Shown piece after piece: positions 16,560 to 32,486 of a DNA stretch of 64,000 nt. The stretch covers positions 274,001 through 338,000 of the forward strand of contig JAWDGP010005297.1 in the NCBI GenBank assembly GCA_033675545.1. Reading direction: 5' to 3'. Made by a program: the position numbers and the translations under genes. Source of the DNA: Elysia crispata. Its lineage: Eukaryota > Mollusca > Gastropoda > Plakobranchidae. Within the stretch, counting starts at the first letter, position 1; every line of letters starts with the position of its first letter. A model generated the notes under the pieces. That model did no database searches and had not been told where the DNA came from. It saw only the letters and a list, made by a program, of their open reading frames with translations.

Positions 16560-19500
16560 TTAAGCAATATGTAGAGGATCCTCTGTCCCCTTCTGCACTG
16601 ACCCACTAGAGTAGGCAATGCTTGGGTCTTCCATGTCATGGTTTTTGTCTGCACCATCTCCCATCCCAGCATTTCTACCTGAACCAACCACCTGTGACGG
16701 TTTCAGCTCCTCCATCTCAAGGTCGTCAGTTGCATCAGATGTTGGTTTGCTGGGATGCTCTACTACCTTGTTCTCGTAGTTGACATAGCGCAGCCACAGG
16801 CTGCACACCATTTCTGCCATAACCACATCATTGGTGTTGGTAGCAAGAATGCGCAGCAAGAAAATGCCATCATTTCCCAGGTAGTCCCGCACAAACTTTG
16901 GCACTGTGCGCCTCCCCTCCTGATAAGAGATATGGGTATAGAACGTCATTATCAATTTCATACTTTACACCATTAAGTCTCTTTAAAATAACATATTTTC
17001 CTCTTCCATCACAGCACAATTGAAAGTAACTTTCTCGAATTCAAGTTTGAGAATCTCATACAATCTGTCAATCAAGTAAAGACAAAACTCGTACATCAGC
17101 AATAGCAACTATTGTTACAACTACTATAGTTCTCGAGTATTGGAGATGGCTACTTTTGCTGTGATGACATTGACAGTATCTGGACAGTACAGACTATTAT
17201 TTTTATTTTGAAGCCGATACTCAATGCAATCATTATTTTGAAACTTAATAATTTCTGACTACTTTTTTTTCAGCTTTAAGTTTCAAATAGATGCAAATGT
17301 ATAGAATCTACAAACTTGATGCAAGATAGAATATAAGATAAATATATCTCATTACCATTAAACATTAATCCACCTTCATAGGGCAGTAATTTTTTCGCAC
17401 AATGATATTAGCATATAAATGAAGTATAGATCATTTTATTAATTTTATTGAAAAATTTAGAAATATTCTTAAAACTATGTGACAAGAATGGTGACTCAGT
17501 GTAGAATTATTTTATAATTCTATTTTTAAGAAATAATTATTTATATGATCTTTTTTTTAATATAACCAAAACAATTTATAAGAGTAGTGTTTCTCTTTTC
17601 AACCACTGCAATGCCACATTTATATGACTAACATGCCAGCAGACAAGAGACTGATCAATATTTTTGCATACAATTGTGTGCTGACAAACTTCCAAGACTT
17701 GCACATTCTTAAATCTAAGTTTCTTTTAAATGAAATATTCTTTACCAAAAAATAAAAATTGAAATAATAGCAGCTATGCTTCACTTTTCTTTATAAATAT
17801 GCTTTACGTTTTTTTTCCAGCACATAATTTTTACACGCGCTTGATTTAAATTGTGGAATTATAGATTTTAATTCAAATAGCAAAAAAAGGTGTTCAGAAT
17901 AACTATTTATATTCGTTCCTATTTAATCATTCAACAAACAACTAGCCTCTTCATTTTTTTTAGCAGGGACAGCTTTTTATTATTAAAATTTAACGCAGGA
18001 CTCTTCAGTGATTCAGAGCAGCAGATGATGCATTGAGGGGTAAGCACAGAGATGATGAATTATCAAAAGACAAGCACAGGAATAAACCAGTATAGAGCCA
18101 ATCCAGATAGGAATGCCTGATAATCATAACAGACAGTTCTAACTACAATAGGGCAACAAGTTGAGTCAAAATCCAGATTGAGCAGCATCAAATTGACAGT
18201 GAAAAGAAAAAAAAATAGTTTTTACTTCAAAAATCAGGTAGAGGAAAGAGGGGTCACAAACATATGTCAAGCTTTTCTTAAAACTATAGGCAAGAGGTGT
18301 CTTCAAATACCAAAACCTTCACAGAAAGATTATTTTTCAATCTGTAGCTTGTTCCTGATTCAACTATACAATGTCAATAATCTATCTAAAATTTATCCTC
18401 TTAAGTTCTTTGGATCCAAGATACATCTATTTTCATCTTCATTTACAGTCTCTAAATTCCTATGTACACGAATCCAATTATGTTTTGTTTAGAATATTTA
18501 ATAAATCCTTGTACTCATCTTTATCTCTATTGTCCATCTAATATTTAATACATCCTTGTATTCATCTTTATCTCATTTGTCAATAGAATATTTAATAAAT
18601 CCTTGTATTCATCTTTATCTCTATTGTCCATCTAATATTTCATACATCCTTGTATTCATCTTTATCTCATTTGTCAATCTAATATTTCATACATCCTTGA
18701 ATTCATCTTTGTCTCCACTGTCCATCTAATATTTAATACATCCTTGTATCCATCTTCATCCCATTTGTCAATCTAATATTTCATACATCCTTGTATTCAT
18801 CTTTATCTCCATTGTCCATCTAATATTTCATACATCCTAGTATTCATCTTTATCTCAATTGTCAACCTAATATATAATACATCCTTGTACTCATTTTTGT
18901 CTCCACTGTCCATCTAATATTTCATACATCCTTGTATTCATCTTTATCTTCAGTTTTCAAGTTTCTATCCAAGAAGATTTTATGCATTCATCTGTCTCAA
19001 GTTTCCAACTAAATACTTTTGTATTCATCTTTATCTCATGTCTCCATCTAAATCCAGCCAAGTATCTAACAAAGCAAGAGGTACAAAAGTTTCAGGGTGA
19101 AAAAAAAAAAAATGTCGTTCACACAGAAAGTTTTCAAAGGAATTGCTTTGACCTGAAGAGCATCATTTACCTGAAAAATGTTTTGATCCTGTGAATTTCA
19201 AACGAGAACTTTTTACTAACTCTTTGAAAAAAACATGAAACAAAAGTTAACCGCAATCTGTGTAGGATGGGAGGGAGTGCGGAATTGAGGGGGGGTGAGA
19301 GAGGGGTTCCTAAGCAGAAAATAAAGATTCATTCAAAGGTAAACTAGAGTGTATATAAAAAAAAAAGTTTACCACGCCAGACAAAGTTACCATGTCAGTT
19401 AACATCTTTCAGAAAATTTTAAAAGCATGGACCAAGAAAGTCAAATACCTCTCTCTTGATAACCCTCTTATGTCATAACTCCCTAATAATATTAATGCTA

Positions 19501-22500
19501 GCCAAAAAATTTTCAAACATTTGTTAAAACCCCTAATATTATTAATGCTAGCAACAAAATTTTAAAATATTTATCTATTTTATGGTTTTGTATGATAAAA
19601 TAAACTGAAACGAAAATCTGATAAGTCAAACAAAAGAGATACAAAACTGATAAATTTCATTAATTTAAAATATCAGAAAGATAGATGAGCAGTTCAAGTT
19701 TTACGAGAGTCTACACCTCAGTGTTAGTACAATCAATATTGACTTAATACATGGAATCATCTCTCTGAACAAGACTTTTCAACAAGACAAGGAGAAATCT
19801 AGAAGCATCATTTGGTCTTACAGCTTGTAACTTTTATTTTAAAAAAATCTTCCTTTCTGTCTTAAAAGCATACACCCCTTTATATAAACGTATTATCATG
19901 GCCATATTTTTTTTATGTAAAGAGACGTGCTGATATCTATCTATATATTTGTTTCTATTTCCGGCATATTGTGACAACTTTCTGATACTTGACAATGAAA
20001 GAAATTGAAAAGCAAAATCATTTGAGAATTGTTTTGAGTAAATCAAATGTATCGTTTTGACATTGATAAGAGTTTCAATCAATTTCTCATAAACAAATAG
20101 GATTAGAGACATTTCACTCAGTTTTCATTTTTTTCCCCTTCTCTCCATTATCTAGACTCACCTTAATCTTGGTAAGAATAATATACACAAACTTCTACAT
20201 GTCAAAAATAACTTCTAAGATGAGGACAGCTCAAAATTACAAGTTGCTTTCTCTTTTGTTACAAATGTATTCCTCACACCCCATAAATATACATCAAAAT
20301 TAGACCTTAATAGACATGTATGCCCATAGCTGAAGGCAGAGGACTTTTGGGCACAATCTTTTTTGATGGTTGAGCAAAGACCCATCCTTTTAATCCGCTC
20401 CTTATACATAAATATTATCATAACTGTTAGAGGCCAATTAACATAGAAAAAAAATTGACCATAACCAATACCCATGGTTTATTACTCAACTCATATCTGA
20501 CAGAAATCTGTTTTGTCAATTAATAATGAGACATAAAACTACAAGCATATATCCAAACACTGTCCTTTGGGTTACCAGAAAATACATAATTTGCTTCTAC
20601 AAACCTGAGGAGTAGAGCCATCTTCATTGAAAATTGACAAGTACTTGGTGACAAACTTGATTGACTGATCTGTGCTCAGAATTTTCCACAACCAGGCTGA
20701 AAAACATCAATATTTAGAATATGACTTGATTATTCAATAGCTCAAGAAATATCTCACAATTGCAGTGTATTTGGTATAATTTGGACAAATCATGCTGCCT
20801 GAAATGTGATTTGACTTTAATATAAAAAAATGAAACATTTTACACACTGGCCTCTTCAAATTGGTTTGATTTATCTGAGGACTATGATGATTTTTCTCCT
20901 GATACCAATCAATCAATCAGGTCCCTTGCTGTTTAGCGTAGGCAATCTGACCTCCCATGCCTCTCTGTCTCTTGTCGCTTTCAGTGCATGTGTCATTCGT
21001 CCTACTTTTAGCCACTTTGTTAGTTCATCCAACATCTTTTCAAGCTGTTTTTCCCTGCTGCATTTTCTTTGACTCATTCCATTTGTCACAAGATGCTCTA
21101 GTTTCTCTCTTCTCTTCACATGGCCGAAAAGGTTACTTGGCATTTACATATTCTATTTATGAGTGATCTTGTTGTGTTAGCTTCTTGTAACATTATTTCT
21201 TTTGATTTCTTTGCAGTCCATGAAATTCATAGCATTCTGACATTCTCTGTAGGAACCACATATCTGTTACCTCCAGTTTCTTTTCTAACTGTTTTGAAAT
21301 CGTCCACACCTCCCATCCTTACATCAGAGTGGATTCAATATAGCACTCCAGGCCCTTCTTCTTGTGTGAATGGAGATGTGTTTATTTGTTAGCACGGATT
21401 TCATTCTCTGGAATTGACACTCTTTTTTGCTTGCACTATTTTGTGATTTCAGTGTTGTTGCATCCATTGCTTAACAATAAAGTAAATAAATATTTGAATT
21501 GGTTCCATCGCTTGAGTTTATTCCCGTTGATAAATTTTACATGTTGATCTGTGGACACTCATTGTTTTGACTGATGTCCATGACTTCTGTCTTTTTGCTA
21601 TTCAATTCCAGCCCTTTCTTTCCTATTTCTTCTTCGACGATGTCTAATAACTGTTGCAAGTCTTCTTTATTTTCTGCAATTAATACAGTGCCATCAGTGT
21701 ATCTCAAATTGTTTACATTGTACCCTTTAATTCCTAGGTATCTGTCTAAGATTCACGTAATCATTTCACTTTAGAGAGAGAAAAGGTCTGGGGAAAACAT
21801 ACACCCTGTCTGACACCACGCTTTTATTTTTTTTAATGAGCTGATTTCCCCATCAATTCACATTACTGCTGTTTGATTTAAACATGAAAAATATTTTACT
21901 CAACAAACAAACACAACCAAAGTATTACACTATGTAAATCCCTGCATTATTTGATGTGAGTTTAGTTGCATGTCCAGGTGATAGCACTTTCTAGAATCAC
22001 CTCTCAGTGGACTGCCTCTTTCAAACAGACTCTATTGAACGAGGAAAAGAGGCCACTACATGCATAAAACTGCCCAACAAATCCACTAAGACTCACAAAT
22101 CATGCTGTACGTAGTAACGATGATCAAAAGAAGCATCCAGAACCACTCGACAATGAAGATCTTTTCCAATAACATGTTGATCGTCAACAGACACTGGACC
22201 CATGAGCCCTGCCCACGCACCTGGAAGTGGCATAGAGCAACTCGAGGAAAGTGTACATGGTCCACTGTGCTATCGGTCTCTGAGTAGATCTGGTTATGAG
22301 AAAAATAGAGGAAGGTCTTTATTCTCTTTTTTCGAACCGACGGCTATTCCAATGTCATAAACAAAATCAATTTTGTTTATGAGGTCAGGCTCAGAAATCA
22401 GAAAAAGTAGTTAACAAAATGTGCCTTCATATAAAATCTTCTATGCAACGACTCTATGTTTTGATGACGAAGAAAAATAGATTCCATAACATTACTAGCG

Positions 22501-25500
22501 CCAGCAATTAGAATCTTAAGCTGTTGCAAGATAATAAAGAGAGAGAAACCCATCAACTGATTAAAGTAATACGACTAATGCAAAGATTAAAATTAAATTT
22601 GGCATAAATTACCTCAACATTCACAATCCTCAAAAAGTTTTTAATTAAATTTTGAAAAATATTAGGGACAAATTGATAAGGAAATAAGCTACAAACTTTC
22701 TTCCTACTGGATAAATTGGTATATATTTCTAATTGATTACACCATTTACTGGTAATGTTACATGTTGATATTATTCAGCTTACTTTTCAAAGCTTCACAA
22801 AAGTAAAATTGCCAGTATTTATGAGAATTATCCATACAATTTTTAATTTCTAGCTCTTCAAAAAGAAAAAAAGAGAACATGAATTTAATTACTTTCAATT
22901 GGTAGAGTTTTTTGTAGAAAGTTAAATTCATACATTAGACTTATTAGCACTGGCTGTGTGCCATTTAGTTATTTTCTAGGTAGGTAACTGATGCAAATAA
23001 CAATTTAACATCATATTTTCAACACTACATAGGGGACGAAGATTCACTTGCCTCAAGAGCTCTTGGTCCATACGGCCAGTAGTTGAATTCAAGAAAGGAA
23101 GTCAATATGGCGAACTGCATGAATACGTTGAGGAGAAACAAGGCCTTCACAACAAGATACATGGAGGAGAGATAGTTGCCAGTGTTTGCTCCGACACACA
23201 GCATGCAGTGCTGAAGGATCTGGTCATAGCAAAACAATCGGCAAATTATGAATGTTCAGTGACCAGTACTAGGTGTAGGTAAAATTTTTCTCTACATCCA
23301 TAGCTCACATTACTCATCCCTTGGACTGTAGGGTAAAGCTTCAGCCCGTGAAGTAATCGGACAATACGGCCACAGCAATGCAATCATCTTGATGATAATA
23401 TCATATTACATTGAATGAGGCAAGTAATTGAAGTCCTTTTCTAATTATTTGATTGGAATGAAAGGTTCCAAGCTACTTTACTACCAGAACTTTTAAATAA
23501 TGTTATGTTACATTCATCAAATAGAGTCATTGAAACAGAGTAGGTTATGGTTCACTATAATTTCATTGACTATCCAGGATGGATTTGACTAATTTGAAGG
23601 CAAAAACCGTTTCTACACAGGGATGATTGACTTAAAAAATATAAAAGTTATTTTAAATTTTGTCTTTCAATTGTGCCTAACCCCTCTTTCATTACAATTT
23701 CTTGTTTTTTTAATCTTTGCACAAATCTCTGAACTGAAGTTGAAAAAAGAAATAATAAAAAACAAAAACAATTGTTCTTGTTTCATTACTTTTTTAGTCT
23801 GCCTGCCAATGCGACTTTTCATGAACCAAAATGGTTTGCGATTGATCTTGAGCCATGTCTCTAGATACTCTGCCACATTGCTGAAAAGCACCCCTTTCTC
23901 CTCATGAGACTTGAAAGAGCTGTCACCTATCATGGTTACCATTTTCTCAATTTGAGTGCCAGAGTATTCATTTGCACCCTGCCAGATAATGTTTGGCAGC
24001 TTGAACATGAGGGCCTGATTGAACAAAGATAATCAACATAACTATTAGAAAGAAGAAAATTATTGGCAAATGTGCATGGAAACATGATTTGTAAAATAAT
24101 GTTAGTTTAGAGTATCTAATAGTATATACAAAGTTTTTGTTGTACTTAATAGTATTGTTGGTATTATAGGTCTATCTCTTGGGAAGCTATAGCTGAGGTT
24201 GGAGAGATGCTGCATCCCAAGAATCTACTCACATAAATTATATAAAATACACTGTATAAAGCTTTGAAGTAATGTTCTTTATCTGAAGGATGCCATTTTT
24301 CTGAAGTATCTGCAGATGCTAAGCTTTCTTGATGTGAATGAGTTTACCCATTTCACTTTCACTATTACTGTCAAATGTATAACCTCAAAACTTTTTAAAG
24401 TGTCAGCTCAAAATAGATAATAACAAATTAAAAGGAAGTTGCCTGCACAAATCTCTTTCTTTCACATAATATTAAAAAATGTGTGCACGCACCTGAAAAC
24501 CCTTCACATGGGTCCAGATGAAAAAGAATTAGATGAGCTCAGTTTTAGATCGTGCAACCCATCCTCAGCATTTTACCTTTTATTTGAAGGTTCTATCTTG
24601 TTTGAATCAAAAGTTGCAGTGTTTTAAAATCACCTAATTCCGAAAGTTGTTTTGAGGAAATGGCCTTTAAAGCTCAACATGCTTTTTTCACTTAAACTGT
24701 TAATGCTATAAATCTGATCTGAAGTGGTTTCACAAGAACATTTAATTCAAAAGGTAAGATATTTCAGAAACAAGTAAAACTAAGCGAAATAAAAAGATAA
24801 ATTAATGGAGTTTCTAAAGAAAGTAAATTTTCATTTTCGAACTTGGATATGAAAATCGACTTAAAATAGGTTTGGCACAAAACTAGATCTAGCGACATCC
24901 AAAGGGTTTTCCGTGCACCCACACAAATATTCACTTTTTTGATTCTGAGTAACACTATAAGCTAGTATCTTCGTCTGTAGGAATTAGTTACAGTATACTA
25001 GAGCCTTGTTAAGTCTGGTATATTGTTAAAGGGGGAGAAATTAAATTAAGCCTGGCAGAAAGAAATTTAAAAAACAATCCATAGTATTATTGGACATTTT
25101 CAAAAAGGAAAGATTAAAGCAACATCATGGCATAACAATTTGGGATGAGTAAGGATGAAACTTAGCACCAAAACTACAATGTCTTATGTGTTTTTTCCAT
25201 TTGTTTGTTTGTTTTATAAGTTTTACTGATACAATTATTCATAAGACATAAAAAAGAAGAGCCCTTTTTTAGACAAACCTGTGCAATGAAGACAATTGTG
25301 ATCCATCGGTAGAAATTGATTTCACCCACATCTGTGCTGGCCGCCTCAGTAGCGTTGAGAGGCCCTCCATGAACTGTACTTAGCTGATAGGGCACCTACA
25401 AGAGAAATATTGCCTTCAGTGGAAGACTCCACAAAGCATTTTCTTAAACTTAAATGGTTTTGGTGAAAAATTTAAAACAGATTTCTGTCCACCAAGGAAG

Positions 25501-27912
25501 CTTACAGCACAAGATTGGGAAAAGGTGAAATGAGATGCAACTTGCAAGATCCGTAGCAAGAAAATGTAAAATGAGATGCCTCTTGTGAGATCACTAGTGA
25601 GAAAATGTGAAATGATATGTCTCTTGCAAGACAGCATCATGTTAATTTATTTGAATTTTTTTTTCTCTTTGTGACTTTTTTTATATCACCTCTTTATTTA
25701 TTCATATGCTCCCATAAAATACTACTCAAACAAATTTAATTGATATGCAAATGCTAAAATATTTTAAAAATAATGATGAAAAAAGGGACAAAGAAAAAGA
25801 AAAAGACTAGTTTAAAAAAAAGAAAACAATTTAAAAAAAAAACATTTTCTAATCTTTAACAGAAAAAAAAACAAAAACAAAAAACCATGATATGAAAAAC
25901 AAGTAAAGGTTTTAAAAATATAGTATGGCTCTTTATGCAAACAAAAAAAAAAAAAAATTAAAAATATGTCAAAATTCTGAAGCAATGCATACATTGCAAG
26001 AATCCTATACCAGCTGGAGAGGACTAATGCAATCTTGTTTAAAATAAATTAAAGTTTAAAAAAAAAACATATAATACTGAACACATAATTATGTTAACAT
26101 TGTGTAGAGCCTCCCAGCTCAAGCAAGCAAATCCATGTAAAATGTATTAGTCAGCCATGTCTAAAATAAAGAAATATCAAAGCACAAATAGGAAAACTGC
26201 AACTCCTTGTCAGCAGCATAAATTTATATGGTATGGTATATTCTTATAAAGTATGAAGTTCTAAAATGCCAAGTTAAGGAGAAACAAAAAAATTGTTAAT
26301 AAAAATAAACTTGGGCTCTAAAGCATTACCTGGAACCAGAATTAGTGTTCAAATTGAAGAAGAAAAACAGTAAAACTATAAGTTCATTACTTCCATGGTC
26401 AAGTCACTTTTCCTCTTGCTAATTTTCTCATTTTCCCTCCTCTTTCAAATTTCAACCTCTAGTTAAATTCAAATCCTTTTGATTTTAATTTAAATTACCA
26501 CCTTTTTTTCTTCCAAAAACTGATTCACACTGCAGTTTGATAAAAAATTAAATTGGACTTTGCAGCAGGTTAGCACTTTGGTTTACTAATGAAACATGAA
26601 AGCAATGATAGTGCAATATTTCTCAGCAGTTTTTGAAATGGAGATGGAGAGTTATACTAACTGATTTTATAAAAAGATAACCACGTGGGAAACTTTAAGT
26701 ATTTGCACAGCAAATTTCATGTATTTTTCTTTCTAATTTGCTGTTGTATCTGTAGGCTACAAAAGTTTGTTTCGAAACATGATGATCAGTTAAAAAGGCA
26801 AATCACACCTACTTGAAGGAATTAATCTTTGGAACTGCTTTTATCTAAATGTCAAAGGAGCAGGAAAATGGACTGACCAACCATCAAACGCCTAAATGAA
26901 GGGTACTTAATTTTTCAATAATAATAAAAAAAATATTATGCACTACATTTTTAGTCAATAAAGTTATCTTAATTCAAGGTAAAAGGATCCAAAAGGGTAA
27001 GGCGTGAAGAGAAAACCCTTTTGGATAAAGAACTTCATACCCATACCTTTGAAAGATTTTTTGGGTCAGGAAACTGGAAAAGTCTGTGGGCCCAGCAGTA
27101 ATCGCTCACATGATAATGAAAATGGGTCCAGGAGATCTCCTCCCACCAACAATCTAGTGGATGACCTGCAAACTCTTTCACCGCAATAATAGCGGCCTGC
27201 GCAGCAATGGCACACACGGTGGCATAATGGTGGAGCTGGTCAACAATATCATCCGTGCGCACCGAGCTACGCAGACTAAGGTTGTTGATAGTGGATAGAG
27301 CACCTGCGAGCATTGGGAGGCCCTACACAATACCGTACTCTTCCAAACTTAATTTTCAGTACTCAATACTTATTGTTCAACCTGAATATAGAAGAGAAAA
27401 GGTGGATAGTATTCTTATTTTTTACTGCCATTGAATATTATGAAAGTGAATGTTGTTAAACAGATTCACACTTAAAAAAAGAGCTAAAAAGAGATCACAG
27501 TTTTCTGTCATATTGATTTGAATCATCTCAAGTCCTTTTTTCAAGCATGTACATCTGTTTAACATATAAGCATCTACATGAAAGGAGCATGGAACCAGAA
27601 TCAACAATATACATTTTAAAAGAATTTTGGGTTTATCCTTTTCACTACCTGTGAGAGGTCATCTTTCTGGGGATAGCGGTACAATTTGTGTGCCCAGCAG
27701 AAAGAGTTTGCATGGCCCTGGTAATGTTGCCATGTCTGAGATGTGACCCAGCAGTCCAGTGGGTTGCCCCAGTATTCTTTCAATCCCACCATCACGCCAA
27801 AAAAGGCAAATAAGTACACAGTGATGAAATGATGCATCTGATCAGTAAAGTCGTCATCTCTGATTTTCTCCTGAATCTGGAGGTTTGGCAAGCTCGTGAG
27901 GACTGACTCCAT
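16560..27912 (-). CDS. inx: Innexin gap-junction/hemichannel subunit with alternative first exons
   Basis: Exons in transcription order: 27649-27912 (or 27047-27313), 25279-25395, 23790-24014, 23052-23219, 22097-22289, 20605-20696, 16560-16919. With the first variant the product is 472 residues, within the innexin range. Innexins have four membrane helices, two Cys-containing extracellular loops and cytosolic ends, and form intercellular or plasma-membrane channels. Seen here: loop 1 cysteines in LDCW (Cys54) and FCW (Cys72); helix 2 [20 protein letters not shown] with its conserved proline; helix 3 [20 protein letters not shown]; loop 2 FPRVALCHF and WVQC (Cys278, Cys291); helix 4 [19 protein letters not shown]; and a long acidic, Ser-rich tail ending at the stop at 16560. 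A sequon Asn-Ala-Thr lies at Asn102 in loop 1. Most introns are phase 0; the one before 20696 is phase 1. The 23052 donor may be GC (see findings). A weak ATTAAA signal lies at 16468-16473. The family call is firm; exact paralogue unknown. Confidence 0.95.
18493..18960. repeat. 47-bp minisatellite with 94-bp dimeric unit
   Basis: About ten tandem copies of a 47-bp unit beginning AATATTTAATACATCCTTGT; starts at 18493, 18540 and 18587 are exactly 47 apart. Copies ending TCTCTATTGTCCATCT or TCTCCACTGTCCATCT alternate strictly with copies ending TCTCATTTGTCAATCT. Degenerate copies continue to about 19060. It lies in the intron before the last innexin exon. Confidence 0.88.
20906..21840 (-). mobile_element. 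3' end of a non-LTR retrotransposon (RTE-like), decayed
   Basis: Read on the minus strand from about 21840 to 20906. Fragments seen are a degenerate RT block ([14 protein letters not shown], then [20 protein letters not shown] where intact elements have YADD), [35 protein letters not shown], and a C-terminal [20 protein letters not shown] with ATRDREAWE. Several in-frame stops and frame changes break it. The 3' terminus is followed by short tandem CTGATTGATTGATTG, the kind of simple-repeat tail that RTE/CR1-type LINEs carry. It is inserted in the innexin intron between 20696 and 22097, in the same orientation as the gene. Clade is tentative. Confidence 0.85.
25396..27046 (-). other. inx: Innexin intron between exon B and the first common exon
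   Basis: About 1.65 kb of A+T-rich sequence with A-runs near 25800-25960. The acceptor at its 3' end is TTGTAG before GTGCCCTATCAG. Both first exons splice across it in phase 0. Around 25490-25630 there are short direct repeats of AAAATGTGAAATGAGATG-like sequence (about three copies spaced 60 bp). No coding exon is visible. Confidence 0.6.
27047..27313 (-). CDS. inx: Innexin alternative first coding exon B
   Basis: 89 codons starting with the ATG at 27313 ([10 protein letters not shown]...) and ending with an AAG|GTATGG donor in phase 0, so it can replace exon A at the same junction. It is colinear with exon A: helix 1 is [17 protein letters not shown], loop 1 has LDCW and YCW with the same 18-residue cysteine spacing, and LDCW, CWAH and the DQLHH/DQMHH block are shared. 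The rest differs, especially between the cysteines ([15 protein letters not shown] against [15 protein letters not shown]). The only upstream AG near the ATG would make a phase-1 junction, incompatible with exon A, so A and B cannot be joined in series without breaking frame. Confidence 0.88.
27649..27912 (-). CDS. inx: Innexin first coding exon A
   Basis: 88 codons starting with the ATG at 27912 ([10 protein letters not shown]...) and ending with a CAG|GTAGTG donor in phase 0. It encodes the N-terminal helix, membrane helix 1 ([16 protein letters not shown]) and the first half of extracellular loop 1 with both cysteines (LDCW, FCW, 18 residues apart). It joins in frame to the common exon at 25395. 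It is the distal of two homologous first exons. Confidence 0.9.

Positions 27913-32486
<4,574 letters not shown>

Noticed and set aside
20830..21774. Several plus-strand open frames (66-90 codons)
   Set aside because: They are antisense shadows of the minus-strand LINE reverse-transcriptase remnant.
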